Shown piece after piece: positions 23,314 to 31,356 of a stretch of 51,218 bases of DNA; within the stretch, counting starts at the first letter, position 1; every line of letters begins with the position of its first letter. The stretch is from Actinoplanes xinjiangensis. Lineage in GTDB: Bacteria; Actinomycetota; Actinomycetes; Mycobacteriales; Micromonosporaceae. The position numbers and the translations under genes are program-made. Under the pieces are notes generated by a model. The model was given only the letters and a program-made list of their open reading frames with translations. It was not told the origin of the DNA and searched no databases. The stretch is from NCBI RefSeq assembly GCF_003148685.1, contig NZ_QGGR01000046.1, positions 1-51,218 on the forward strand, written 5' to 3'.

Positions 23314-24365
23314 GCGGCCGGGCCGTGAAGATCGTCGCCGGGGTGGTGGCGGTCGCCTCGGCGGGCGCGGCGGCGGTCCTGGCGGCACGGCCGGGAGCGG
23401 GTGGCGGCACCGACGACGGCGACCGGCTGCCGCCGGCCATCACCACGATCACCCGGGGCACGTTGCGGGAGTCGGTGGAGGCCGACGGCGAGCTGGGGTA
23501 CGGCCCCACCCGCACCACCGCGGCCCGGACCGCCGGCACCGTCACGTGGCTGCCGGCCGGCGGCGCGCAGGTGACCCGTGGCCGGCCGTTGCACCGGATC
23601 GACGACGACCCGGCGGTGCTGATGTACGGCCCGGTCCCGGCCTACCGCGACCTGTCCCCGGGCGACGAGGGCCGCGACGTGGCCCAGCTGGAACGCAACC
23701 TGGCGGCTCTCGGCTACGACGGCTTCACGGCCGACGACGAGTACACCGGCGCCACCGCCGACGCGGTCGAACAGTGGCAGGAGGACAACGGCCTGCCGGA
23801 GACCGGGGTGCTGCGGCTGGGCCAGGTGGTGTTCGCGTCCGGCCCGGTCCGGGTCGACTCGCTGATCGCCGAGGCCGGCCAGTCCGTCGCCCCCGGCCGT
23901 GACCTGCTCACCTGGACCGGAACGAGCAGGGTGATCACGGTACGGCTGGACGTCGCCGACGGCCCGGTCGCGAAGGCGGGCGCGACCGTGTCGGTCACCC
24001 TGCCGGACGGACGGCGGGCCGCGGGCAGGGTCACCGAGGTGGCCACGGTGATCGAGCCGGGGGCCGGCGACGACGGGCCCACCACCGAGGTCGAGGCCCA
24101 GATCGCGCTCACCGACCCGAAGACCGCCGCCGCGCTGGGAAGCGCCGCCGTGGACGTCACCTTCACCGCGGCCGAGCGCCGGAACGTCCTGACCGTGCCG
24201 GTGGCCGCGCTGATGGCGGCACCGGACGGCGGCTTCGCGGTCGAGGTCGTCGACGGTGCCGGCACCCGGCAGGTACCGGTACGGACCGGGCTGTTCGCCG
24301 ACGGGCGGGTCGAGATCACCGGCGACGGCCTGGCCGAGGGCACGACGGTCGGGGCGCCGCGGTGA
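23310..24365 (+). CDS. Periplasmic adaptor (membrane fusion) protein with peptidoglycan-binding domain
   Basis: 351 residues starting at GTG 23310. N-terminal membrane anchor (about 5-27), MFP-type hairpin edge TITRGTLRESVEADGELGYG, a PG_binding_1-like insert (about 113-160: LSPGDEGRDVAQLERNLAALG ... DAVEQWQEDNGLPETG), then barrel segments and a C-terminal region VLTVPVAALMA. In this actinobacterial type the adaptor links an ABC exporter to the wall. It is coupled by overlapping stop/start codons to both neighbours. Confidence 0.9.
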   Translation: MSGRAVKIVAGVVAVASAGAAAVLAARPGAGGGTDDGDRLPPAITTITRGTLRESVEADGELGYGPTRTTAARTAGTVTWLPAGGAQVTRGRPLHRIDDDPAVLMYGPVPAYRDLSPGDEGRDVAQLERNLAALGYDGFTADDEYTGATADAVEQWQEDNGLPETGVLRLGQVVFASGPVRVDSLIAEAGQSVAPGRDLLTWTGTSRVITVRLDVADGPVAKAGATVSVTLPDGRRAAGRVTEVATVIEPGAGDDGPTTEVEAQIALTDPKTAAALGSAAVDVTFTAAERRNVLTVPVAALMAAPDGGFAVEVVDGAGTRQVPVRTGLFADGRVEITGDGLAEGTTVGAPR

Positions 24366-25030
24366 TCGAGCTGATCGAGGTGACGAAGGCGTACCCGGGT
24401 GGGGTGACCGCCCTGGACGGGGTGAACCTGTCGATCTCCGCCGGCGAGATGGTCGCCGTCGTGGGCCCGTCCGGTTCCGGCAAGTCGACCGTCCTGCACC
24501 TGATCGGCACGCTGGACCGGCCGACCTCCGGCATCGTGCGGATCGACGGGCACGACGTGGCCGGGCTGCCCGACCGGCGGCTCGCCGCCCTGCGGGCCGC
24601 CCGGATCGGGTTCGTCTTCCAGCAGTTCCACCTGGCGGCCGGGACGAGCGCACTGGACAACGTGGCCGACGGGCTGCTCTATCAGGGGGTACGGCGGACC
24701 GAACGGCGCCGCCGGGCCGCCGGGGCGCTGGAACGGGTCGGCCTGGGACACCGGTTACGGCACGATCCGCACGAGCTGTCCGGCGGGGAACGCCAGCGGG
24801 TGGCGATCGCGCGGGCCGTCGTGGGCCGCCCGCCGTTGCTGCTGGCCGACGAACCGACCGGGGCCCTGGACTCCCACTCCGGCGACGGGGTGATGCGCCT
24901 GCTGGCGGAGCTGAACGCGGCCGGTACCACGGTCGTGATCATCACGCACGACCGGGAGATCGCGGCGTCCGTACCCCGGCAGATCCTGATGCGCGACGGC
25001 CGGATCCGGACCGGGGAGGTGGCCCGATGA
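24362..25030 (+). CDS. ABC transporter ATP-binding protein (MacB/LolD type)
   Basis: 222 residues with a complete ATPase: Walker A GPSGSGKST, Q-loop FVFQQFHL, signature LSGGERQRVAIARA, Walker B LLLADEPTGALD and the switch His in IITHDRE. GTG 24362 overlaps the adaptor stop; its stop overlaps the permease ATG (ATGA). With the adaptor and permease it forms a MacAB-like mechanotransmission exporter. Substrate (peptide, antibiotic or lipid) unknown. Confidence 0.96.
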   Translation: MIELIEVTKAYPGGVTALDGVNLSISAGEMVAVVGPSGSGKSTVLHLIGTLDRPTSGIVRIDGHDVAGLPDRRLAALRAARIGFVFQQFHLAAGTSALDNVADGLLYQGVRRTERRRRAAGALERVGLGHRLRHDPHELSGGERQRVAIARAVVGRPPLLLADEPTGALDSHSGDGVMRLLAELNAAGTTVVIITHDREIAASVPRQILMRDGRIRTGEVAR

Positions 25031-26202
25031 GATTCACCGACGTGGTACGCGTGGGTGGCGCCGGGCTGCGGACCCGGCCGATGCGGGCGTTCCTGTCCGC
25101 CCTGGGGATCGCCATCGGGATCGCGGCGATGGTCGCGGTCGTCGGCATCTCCTCGTCGTCCGGTGCGGAGCTGGACCGCACCCTGTCGGCGCTGGGCACG
25201 AATCTGCTGACCGTCGGACCCGGGCAGACCCTGCTCGGCGCGGAGGCGGAGCTGCCGCTGGAGGCCGAGCCGATGATCGAGCGGATCGACGGGATCGAGG
25301 CGGTCTCGGCGATCGGCCGGATCGGCGACGCCAAGGTGTACCGCTCGGAGAAGATCCCTTCCGTGCAGACCGGGGGCATGATCGCGTACGCGGCCCGGGA
25401 GGATCTGCCCGGCACGGTCGGCGCGACGATCCGGGACGGCGCCTGGCTCACCACCGCCACCGGCAGCTTCCCCGCGGTGGTGCTCGGTTCCGCGGCCGCC
25501 GAACGGCTCGGCATCGGCGCCCCCGGCCCGGACATCCAGATCGTGATCGGCGGAGTCCGGTTCACCGTGACCGGCATCCTCGACCCCGTCCCGCTCGCCG
25601 CCGAGCTGGACAGCGCGGCCCTGGTGGGCTGGCCGTCCGCGGCCCGGTGGCTGGCCTTCGACGGGCACGCCACCACGGTGTACACCCGGTCCGCGGAATC
25701 CCGCCTGGCGACCGTGCGCGGGCTGCTCGCGGCGACTGCCAACCCGCCGGCGCCGAACGAGGTCGAGGTGTCCCGCCCGTCCGACGCCCTCGCCGCCAAG
25801 CAGGCCACCGGGCAGGCGTTCGCCGGGCTGCTGCTCGGCGTCGGCGCGGTGGCGCTGCTGGTGGGCGGGGTGGGGGTGGCCAACACGATGGTCATCTCGG
25901 TGCTGGAGCGGCGGCCGGAGATCGGACTGCGGCGGGCGCTGGGCGCCACCCGCGGGCAGATCCGCCTCCAGTTCCTCGCCGAGTCACTGCTGCTGTCGGC
26001 GCTCGGCGGGGCCGGGGGAGTGCTGCTCGGGGCGGCGGTGACGGCCGGTTACGCCACGTATCGGCTGTGGCCGTGGGTGATCCCGTCGTGGGCGCTCGGC
26101 GGCGGTGTGGGCACGACGCTGATCATCGGCGGGGTGGCCGGCCTCTACCCGGCGGTACGCGCCGCCCGCCTCGCCCCCACGGAAGCTCTTGCGACCCCGT
26201 GA
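25027..26202 (+). CDS. MacB-like ABC transporter permease
   Basis: 391 residues with the FtsX/MacB arrangement: one N-terminal helix (RAFLSALGIAIGIAAMVAVVG), a large extracytoplasmic MacB_PCD domain (about 45-250), and three C-terminal helices (about 262-285, 315-340, 350-375) with VGGVGVANTMVISVLERRPEIG, broken here as the conserved coupling region, and ALGATRGQI. It is the last gene of the four-gene operon. The end YPAVRAARLAPTEAL is typical of the family. Confidence 0.95.
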   Translation: MRFTDVVRVGGAGLRTRPMRAFLSALGIAIGIAAMVAVVGISSSSGAELDRTLSALGTNLLTVGPGQTLLGAEAELPLEAEPMIERIDGIEAVSAIGRIGDAKVYRSEKIPSVQTGGMIAYAAREDLPGTVGATIRDGAWLTTATGSFPAVVLGSAAAERLGIGAPGPDIQIVIGGVRFTVTGILDPVPLAAELDSAALVGWPSAARWLAFDGHATTVYTRSAESRLATVRGLLAATANPPAPNEVEVSRPSDALAAKQATGQAFAGLLLGVGAVALLVGGVGVANTMVISVLERRPEIGLRRALGATRGQIRLQFLAESLLLSALGGAGGVLLGAAVTAGYATYRLWPWVIPSWALGGGVGTTLIIGGVAGLYPAVRAARLAPTEALATP

Positions 26203-26297
26203 ACATACCCGCTATCTGGAGAAATAGATGAACGTAGCTGATTTTCGGGGATAATCTTGGCGTACCACATCAGTTCGCTGGACAGGCGGTGGCGCGC

Positions 26298-27260
26298 ATG
26301 TCCGATCGCAGATCCGTGGTGCGGCAGCGTCAACTGGACCCGACGCTCTGTCACCTACTCCGAGCGACCGCGGTGTCGCATGCCCGGGTACGGCGGCTGG
26401 CCGCACTGCGGATCGGCATCTCCCTCACCCTGGCCGTGACCGGGCTCGTCGCCGTCCTGGCCGGATCGCTCAACGCCACCCCGTTCACCCGGTCGCTGAG
26501 CATCACGGTCACCGTCGCCGGCGCGCTCTGGGCACTTGTCTACTCGCTGGGCCTCGCCTCGTGGGCGCACCGGGAGTTGCAACGGGCCGCGCTGCTCCAG
26601 GAGACGTTCGAGGTACGGCTGTTCCACCTGCCCTGGAACCACGTGCTCGCCGGCGACGAGGTGCCGGCCGAGGACGTGCACAAACTCAGCAGCCGGTTCC
26701 GCGGCTCGGAGGACTCGCTACGGGTCTCGTACGCGATGCCGAACCTGCCGGCGCCGTTCGACGTGCTCGCCCGCCAGCAGCAGAACCTCGCCTGGGGCGG
26801 CCGGGTCCGCCGCAGGTACGCCCGCGCGGTCCTGGCCGCTCTCCTCGCCTGGACGGCGTTCGGTCTGCTCACCGCGATGCTCCGGGGCTCCACCGTGACC
26901 GACTTCCTGGTGCAGTGGTGCGTACCGTCGCTCGGTCTGCTGATGCTCGGCTGGGACACGTTCCGCGAGCAGCGCGGCATCTTCACCGACCGCCGCAGGG
27001 TCGGGCGGTGGTCCCGGTCGCGCTCCCTGCACGCCGCTCCACTGAGTCAGGAGCCGGCCACCCGCCAGGAGCTGTGGCTGATGGCCCGGCAGGTCCAGGA
27101 CCAGCTGTTCCTGACCCGCCGCCGGGCGCCGCGCGTGCCGTCCTGGTTCTTCCGCCGCTACTACCTCCAGGACAGCAGCGACTTCACCGCGGGCCTGGCC
27201 GAGACGCGCCGCGCCCTCGTCGACGCCGGCCTCACCATCCGCGCCTACCGCCGTCCATAA
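26298..27260 (+). CDS. S-4TM family predicted pore-forming effector
   Basis: 320 residues with four membrane helices (about 37-57, 67-89, 177-196, 205-225) in two pairs. Family features seen: FEVRLFHLPWN after the second helix (111-114 LPWN), a conserved inter-pair segment NLPAPFDVLARQQQNLAWG leading into GRVRRRYA, and a C-terminal helical region ending VPSWFFRRYY. Comparative genomics has predicted S-4TM proteins to be membrane-perforating effectors of nucleotide-dependent conflict systems. Here no CD-NTase, SAVED or nucleotide-sensor gene is adjacent: upstream is an export permease, downstream a TetR gene. A -10-like GATAAT at 26250-26255 suggests its own promoter. ATG 26298 was preferred to GTG 26289. 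The stop is 4 bases before a palindromic repeat array. Confidence 0.78.
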   Translation: MSDRRSVVRQRQLDPTLCHLLRATAVSHARVRRLAALRIGISLTLAVTGLVAVLAGSLNATPFTRSLSITVTVAGALWALVYSLGLASWAHRELQRAALLQETFEVRLFHLPWNHVLAGDEVPAEDVHKLSSRFRGSEDSLRVSYAMPNLPAPFDVLARQQQNLAWGGRVRRRYARAVLAALLAWTAFGLLTAMLRGSTVTDFLVQWCVPSLGLLMLGWDTFREQRGIFTDRRRVGRWSRSRSLHAAPLSQEPATRQELWLMARQVQDQLFLTRRRAPRVPSWFFRRYYLQDSSDFTAGLAETRRALVDAGLTIRAYRRP

Positions 27261-27264
27261 CCCC

Positions 27265-27380
27265 GGCTGGCTCTCACCGCTGTCTCAACGAGCGCGAGAC
27301 AGCGGTGGGCGCCAGCCGAAAAGATCCAGCTGGCTGTCACCGCTGTCTCGGCGGGCGTGAGACAGCGGTGAGGACCAGCC
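27265..27380. repeat. Two tandem 53-bp palindromic units, same family as 7165-7343
   Basis: Units at 27265-27317 and 27328-27380 with the same 22-9-22 arrangement and the invariant cores CACCGCTGTCTC and GAGACAGCGGTG. The 10-bp spacer 27318-27327 contains AGATC, and a related 10-mer follows the second unit. The array starts 4 bases after the S-4TM stop and ends 27 bases before the TetR stop, so it occupies most of a convergent gap. Confidence 0.95.
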
Positions 27381-27407
27381 CGAAAAGGACCGGCCCGAAA
27401 GGCGGGG

Positions 27408-28028
27408 TCAGCCGTGGGTGAGGCGGGCGGCGAGGCCGTCGACGAACATCATCAGCGCGAACTCGAAACTGTCCCGGTCGACGCTGTCGGCGTGCTCGCG
27501 CAGCCGGTGGGCGTCCCCCAGGGACGGGTAGCGGTCCAGGTAGACCTGCACGTCGTCGACGAACCCGCGGGAGAAGCTGCCCATCGCCGCACCCAGCACC
27601 AGGTACTTCGTGGACGCACCGATCATGGTGGCCTCCCGCGGCGGCCAGCCGGCGGCGACCAGGCCGCCGTGGATGGCGTCGGCGCGGCGCAGGGAGGCGT
27701 CGCGCTGGCCGGGGCCGCGGGCCAGGAACGGCACGATGTTCGGATGCTCGGCGAGCGCCGCCCGGTAGGAGCGCGCCCAGGTGAGCAGGCCGTCCCGCCA
27801 GCCGTGGGTGAAGGCGGAGACGTCCACCTTCTCCATGATCTCGCTGGCCACGTCGTCGAGCAGGTGTTCCTTGGTGGGGTAGTGGAAGTACAGCGCGGGT
27901 GCCGAGACGCCCAGGGCGGCCGCGAGCTTGCGCATGCTCAGCCCGTCGAGCCCGTCCCGGTCGATGATCTCCAGTGCGGACGCGCGGATGCCGGCCTGGC
28001 TGAGCAGCGGCGTCGTCGGCCGGGGCAT
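27408..28028 (-). CDS. TetR-family regulator of the fatty-acid operon
   Basis: 206 residues. HTH: IRASALEIIDRDGLDGLSMRKLAAALGV followed by SAPALYFHYPTKEHLLDDVA, the standard TetR helix 2-3 region given in pieces. The all-helical C-terminal half would bind an effector, probably an acyl-CoA given the divergent acyl-CoA dehydrogenase operon. ATG 28028 (MPRPTT) was preferred because GGAGG lies about 7-11 bases upstream; GTG 28040 is in frame. Two inverted copies of an operator-like site lie in the divergent gap. Confidence 0.93.
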   Translation of the reverse strand: MPRPTTPLLSQAGIRASALEIIDRDGLDGLSMRKLAAALGVSAPALYFHYPTKEHLLDDVASEIMEKVDVSAFTHGWRDGLLTWARSYRAALAEHPNIVPFLARGPGQRDASLRRADAIHGGLVAAGWPPREATMIGASTKYLVLGAAMGSFSRGFVDDVQVYLDRYPSLGDAHRLREHADSVDRDSFEFALMMFVDGLAARLTHG

Positions 28029-28054
28029 GCGGTCCTCCACGGGGCTTGGTTTAT

Positions 28055-28098
28055 CTAACGCTGTTAAGTTAGCATGGCCCGAGAAACCTGACAGCGTT
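28055..28098. promoter_or_regulatory. Candidate TetR operator pair
   Basis: AACGCTGT (28057-28064) recurs inverted as ACAGCGTT (28091-28098), 34 bp apart. The left copy also forms the palindrome TAAC-GCT-GTTA (28056-28066) and is flanked by CTAAC/GTTAG (28055-28059, 28068-28072). Location between the divergent TetR and acyl-CoA dehydrogenase genes supports an autoregulatory operator. Confidence 0.7.
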
Positions 28099-28115
28099 CA
28101 ATTACGGGAGCCGCT

Positions 28116-29264
28116 ATGGACCTCGGCCTGACGGCGGAACAGCAGCAGTTCCAGGACCTGGCCCGGGATTGGGTGGACCGCGAGGTCGTGCCGCACGCCA
28201 CCGAGTGGGACCGGACCGAGCAGGTCGACACCAAGATCGTCGGCAAGCTCGCCGAGCTGGGCTTCCTCGGCCTCGGGATCGACGAACAGTGGGGCGGCTC
28301 GGGCGGCGACTTCCTGACGTACTGCCTGATGATGGAGGAACTCGGCCGCGGGGACACCTCGGTCCGCGGGATCGTCTCGGTCTCGCTCGGCCTCGTCGCC
28401 AAGAGCATCCAGGCGTATGGGACCGGCGAGCAGAAGTCGGCCTGGCTGCCGAAGCTCTGCGGCGGCGAGATGCTCGGCTGCTTCGGCCTGACCGAACCGG
28501 GCACCGGCTCCGACGCGGGTTCCCTGATCACCAGGGCGGTCCGTGACGGCGACGGCTGGGTGATCAGCGGCGAGAAGATCTTCATCACCAACGGCACGTG
28601 GGCCGGAGTCGCGTTGATCTTCGCGCGCACCGGTGGCCCGGGTCCGAAGGGGATCACGGCCTTCCTGGTCCCGACCGACTCGCCGGGCATGGAGAGAACC
28701 GAGATCAAGGGCAAACTCGGCCTGCGCGGTCAGGCCACCGCGTCGATCAGCCTCGACGGGGTCCGGGTGGGCGCCGACGCGCGGCTCGGCGGGATCGGCG
28801 AAGGTTTCAAGATCGCGATGGCCGCCCTGGACAAGGGCCGCATAGCGGTGGCCGCGGGCTCCGTGGGGCTCGCCAGAGGCTGCCTGGAGGCCTCCGTCGC
28901 GTATGCCAGGGAGCGCAGCCAGTTCGGTAAGCCCATCGCCGGCTACCAGCTCGTCCAGGAGATGATCGCCGACATCGCGGTCGAGACCGACGCCGCCCGC
29001 CTGCTCGTCTGGCGCGCCGCCGATCACGTCGACCGCGGTCTGCCCTACCGCACCGAGGCCTCGATGGCGAAGCTGTTCGCCACCGAGTCCGCTGTCAAGG
29101 CCGCCAATCAGGCCATCCAGATCTTCGGAGGGTATGGCTACGTCGACGAGTTCCCGGTCGGCAAGGCCATGCGCGACGCCCGGGTCACGACCCTCTACGA
29201 GGGCACCAGCCAGATCCAGAAACTGCTCATCGGCCGCGCGCTGACCGGGATCAGCGCGTTCTGA
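28116..29264 (+). CDS. Acyl-CoA dehydrogenase
   Basis: 382 residues, full three-domain acyl-CoA dehydrogenase: helical N-terminus, FAD/substrate beta domain with CFGLTEPGTGSDAGSL and WVISGEKIFITNG, and the C-terminal four-helix domain with RSQFGKPIAGYQLVQ and QIFGGYGYVDEFPV. The catalytic base is the Glu in TTLYEGTSQIQ. It catalyses alpha,beta-dehydrogenation of an acyl-CoA, passing electrons to ETF. First gene of a three-gene operon with good GGGAG ribosome site. Chain-length specificity cannot be told. Confidence 0.96.
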   Translation: MDLGLTAEQQQFQDLARDWVDREVVPHATEWDRTEQVDTKIVGKLAELGFLGLGIDEQWGGSGGDFLTYCLMMEELGRGDTSVRGIVSVSLGLVAKSIQAYGTGEQKSAWLPKLCGGEMLGCFGLTEPGTGSDAGSLITRAVRDGDGWVISGEKIFITNGTWAGVALIFARTGGPGPKGITAFLVPTDSPGMERTEIKGKLGLRGQATASISLDGVRVGADARLGGIGEGFKIAMAALDKGRIAVAAGSVGLARGCLEASVAYARERSQFGKPIAGYQLVQEMIADIAVETDAARLLVWRAADHVDRGLPYRTEASMAKLFATESAVKAANQAIQIFGGYGYVDEFPVGKAMRDARVTTLYEGTSQIQKLLIGRALTGISAF

Positions 29265-29278
29265 CCACGGAGGTTGAA

Positions 29279-30028
29279 ATGAGTCGCGTCGCCATCGTCA
29301 CCGGTGCAGCGAGAGGTATCGGCGCCGCCACCGCCATCCAGTTCGCCCGCGAGGGCACGTCCGTCGCCGTGCTCGACCTCGACGAGCAGGCTTGTGCCGA
29401 GGTCGTCGACCGGATCACGGCGTCCGGCGGGACCGCTGTCGCGTTCGGCTGCGACGTCGCCGACGAGTCCCAGGTCGATGCGGTGGTCAACAAGGTCGCC
29501 GGCGAGTTGGGCGGGGTTGACGTGCTGGTCAACAATGCCGGGGTGCTCCGTGACAACCTGCTGCACAAGATGTCCGTCGCCGACTGGGACGTGGTGATGA
29601 ACGTGCACCTGCGCGGCGCGTTCCTGTGCAGCCGGGCCGCTCAGCGGCACATGGTCGCCAAGCGCTCGGGCAAGATCGTGAACACGTCGAGCGTGTCCGC
29701 GCTGGGCAACCGCGGCCAGGCCAACTACTCCGCCGCGAAGGCGGGCATTCAGGGTCTGACCAGGACTCTCGCGATGGAGCTGGGCCCGTTCAACATCAAC
29801 GTCAACGCGGTGGCGCCCGGCTTCATCGTCACCGAGATGACCGACGCGACCGCCGCCCGGGTCGGCATCTCCGCCGCCGACATGCGGGCCAAGGCCGCCG
29901 AGATCACCCCGCTGCGGCGGGTCGGCCGGCCGGAGGACGTGGCCCGGGTCGTCGCGTTCCTCGCCAGTGACGCGGCATCCTTCATCACCGGGCAGACGAT
30001 CTATGTGGACGGCGGACGCCGTCTCTAG
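29279..30028 (+). CDS. SDR-family 3-oxoacyl reductase (FabG-like)
   Basis: 249 residues of a classical short-chain dehydrogenase. Cofactor motif VTGAARGIGAA, NNAG in VLVNNAGVL, catalytic Ser in NTSSVSALG, and Tyr-x3-Lys in NYSAAKAG. The C-terminus FITGQTIYVDGGRRL is typical of FabG-like 3-oxoacyl-ACP/3-hydroxyacyl-CoA reductases. In an operon with two acyl-CoA dehydrogenases it probably oxidises or reduces the 3-hydroxy/3-keto acyl-CoA intermediate. GGAGG lies 7 bases before the ATG. Confidence 0.94.
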   Translation: MSRVAIVTGAARGIGAATAIQFAREGTSVAVLDLDEQACAEVVDRITASGGTAVAFGCDVADESQVDAVVNKVAGELGGVDVLVNNAGVLRDNLLHKMSVADWDVVMNVHLRGAFLCSRAAQRHMVAKRSGKIVNTSSVSALGNRGQANYSAAKAGIQGLTRTLAMELGPFNINVNAVAPGFIVTEMTDATAARVGISAADMRAKAAEITPLRRVGRPEDVARVVAFLASDAASFITGQTIYVDGGRRL

Positions 30029-30044
30029 AAGGGAATAGCGACAG

Positions 30045-31202
30045 ATGCGCCGCACTGTTTTCAACGAGGACCACGAGTCGTTCCGCCAGATGCTGCGGGC
30101 GTTCATCGAGGCCGAGGTCGTGCCCCGCTACGACCAGTGGTTCGTCGACGGTCAGGTCCCGCGCGACTTCTACAAGCAGCTCGCCGAGCTGGGCCTGTTC
30201 GGCATCGAGGTGCCGGAGGAGTACGGCGGCGCCGGCATCGACAGCTTCAAGTTCGCCGCGGTCCAGACCGAGGAGACGATGCGTGCCGGCGTCTCCTTCG
30301 GAGCTGCCGGGGCGCACGTCGCGCTGGGCCTGCCGTACCTTCTGGACCTGGGCACCGACGAGCAGAAGCGGCGCTGGCTGCCCGACTTCGTCTCCGGCGA
30401 CACGATGTATGCGCTGGCCATGACCGAGCCCGGCACCGGCAGTGACCTGGCCGGCATGAGCACCACGGCGAAGCTGAGCGAGGACGGCACGCACTACGTG
30501 CTCAACGGCGCGAAGACCTTCATCACCGGCGGGGTCCTCGCCGACCGGGTGATCGTCTGTGCCCGTACCTCGCCGTCGAAGCCCGACGACCGCCGCTACG
30601 GCATCACCCTGCTGAACGTCGACACGTCGCTGCCCGGCTACTCGGTCGGCCGCAAGCTCGACAAGCTGGGTCTGCGCACCTCCGACACCGGCGAGCTGGC
30701 GTTCGTCGACGTGAAGGTGCCGGTGGAGGACCGGCTCGGGGAGGAGAACAAGGGCTTCTACTACCTCGGCAAGAACCTGCCGAAGGAGCGCCTGAGCATC
30801 GCCTTCGGCGCGTACGCGCAGGCGGCGGCCGCGATCCGGTTCGCCAAACAGTACGTGCAGGACCGCAAGGTCTTCGGCCAGACGGTCGCCAGCTTCCAGA
30901 ACACCAAGTTCGAGCTGGCCGCCTGCCAGGCCGAGGTGGACGCCGCGCAGGCGGTCGCCGACCGGGCCCTGGAGGCGCTCGACGCCGGTGAGCTGACCGC
31001 GGCCGAGGCCGCGTCGGCGAAACTGTTCTGCACCGAGGTGGCCCACCGGGTCATCGACCGCTGCCTCCAGCTGCACGGCGGCTACGGCTTCATCAACGAG
31101 TACCCGATCGCCCGCCTCTACGCCGACAACCGGGTCAACCGGATCTACGGCGGCACGTCCGAGGTCATGAAGATGATCATCGCCAAGGACATGGGCCTCT
31201 AA
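30045..31202 (+). CDS. Acyl-CoA dehydrogenase, second paralogue
   Basis: 385 residues, complete acyl-CoA dehydrogenase with MTEPGTGSDLAGM, YVLNGAKTFITGG, DRKVFGQTVASFQNTK and LHGGYGFINEYPI. In the last active-site segment it reads NRIYGGTSEVMK, Gly where the first paralogue has the catalytic Glu; in this subgroup (long-chain and isovaleryl-type) the base sits on another helix. The two enzymes therefore probably act on different substrates or steps. Last gene of the operon, followed by a strong hairpin. Confidence 0.95.
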   Translation: MRRTVFNEDHESFRQMLRAFIEAEVVPRYDQWFVDGQVPRDFYKQLAELGLFGIEVPEEYGGAGIDSFKFAAVQTEETMRAGVSFGAAGAHVALGLPYLLDLGTDEQKRRWLPDFVSGDTMYALAMTEPGTGSDLAGMSTTAKLSEDGTHYVLNGAKTFITGGVLADRVIVCARTSPSKPDDRRYGITLLNVDTSLPGYSVGRKLDKLGLRTSDTGELAFVDVKVPVEDRLGEENKGFYYLGKNLPKERLSIAFGAYAQAAAAIRFAKQYVQDRKVFGQTVASFQNTKFELAACQAEVDAAQAVADRALEALDAGELTAAEAASAKLFCTEVAHRVIDRCLQLHGGYGFINEYPIARLYADNRVNRIYGGTSEVMKMIIAKDMGL

Positions 31203-31254
31203 GAACAACCTCATCCGGTACGGGCCACCACGCCCGCCGGAGCCGACGCAGTCC

Positions 31255-31287
31255 CCGGGCCACCGCGCGACACCCGCGGTGGCCCGG
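31255..31287. terminator. Hairpin terminator between convergent units
   Basis: Perfect 13-bp stem (31255-31267 with 31275-31287), 7-base loop, 53 bases after the acyl-CoA dehydrogenase stop and 70 bases before the next minus-strand stop. No T tract. Nothing else was recognised in 31203-31356. Confidence 0.75.
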
Positions 31288-31356
31288 ACCGCGACGCGAC
31301 CGCCGGGCCGGTGCGACGGTCACCGGGCCCACGCAACCCCGCCTCCGGGTGCGGGG

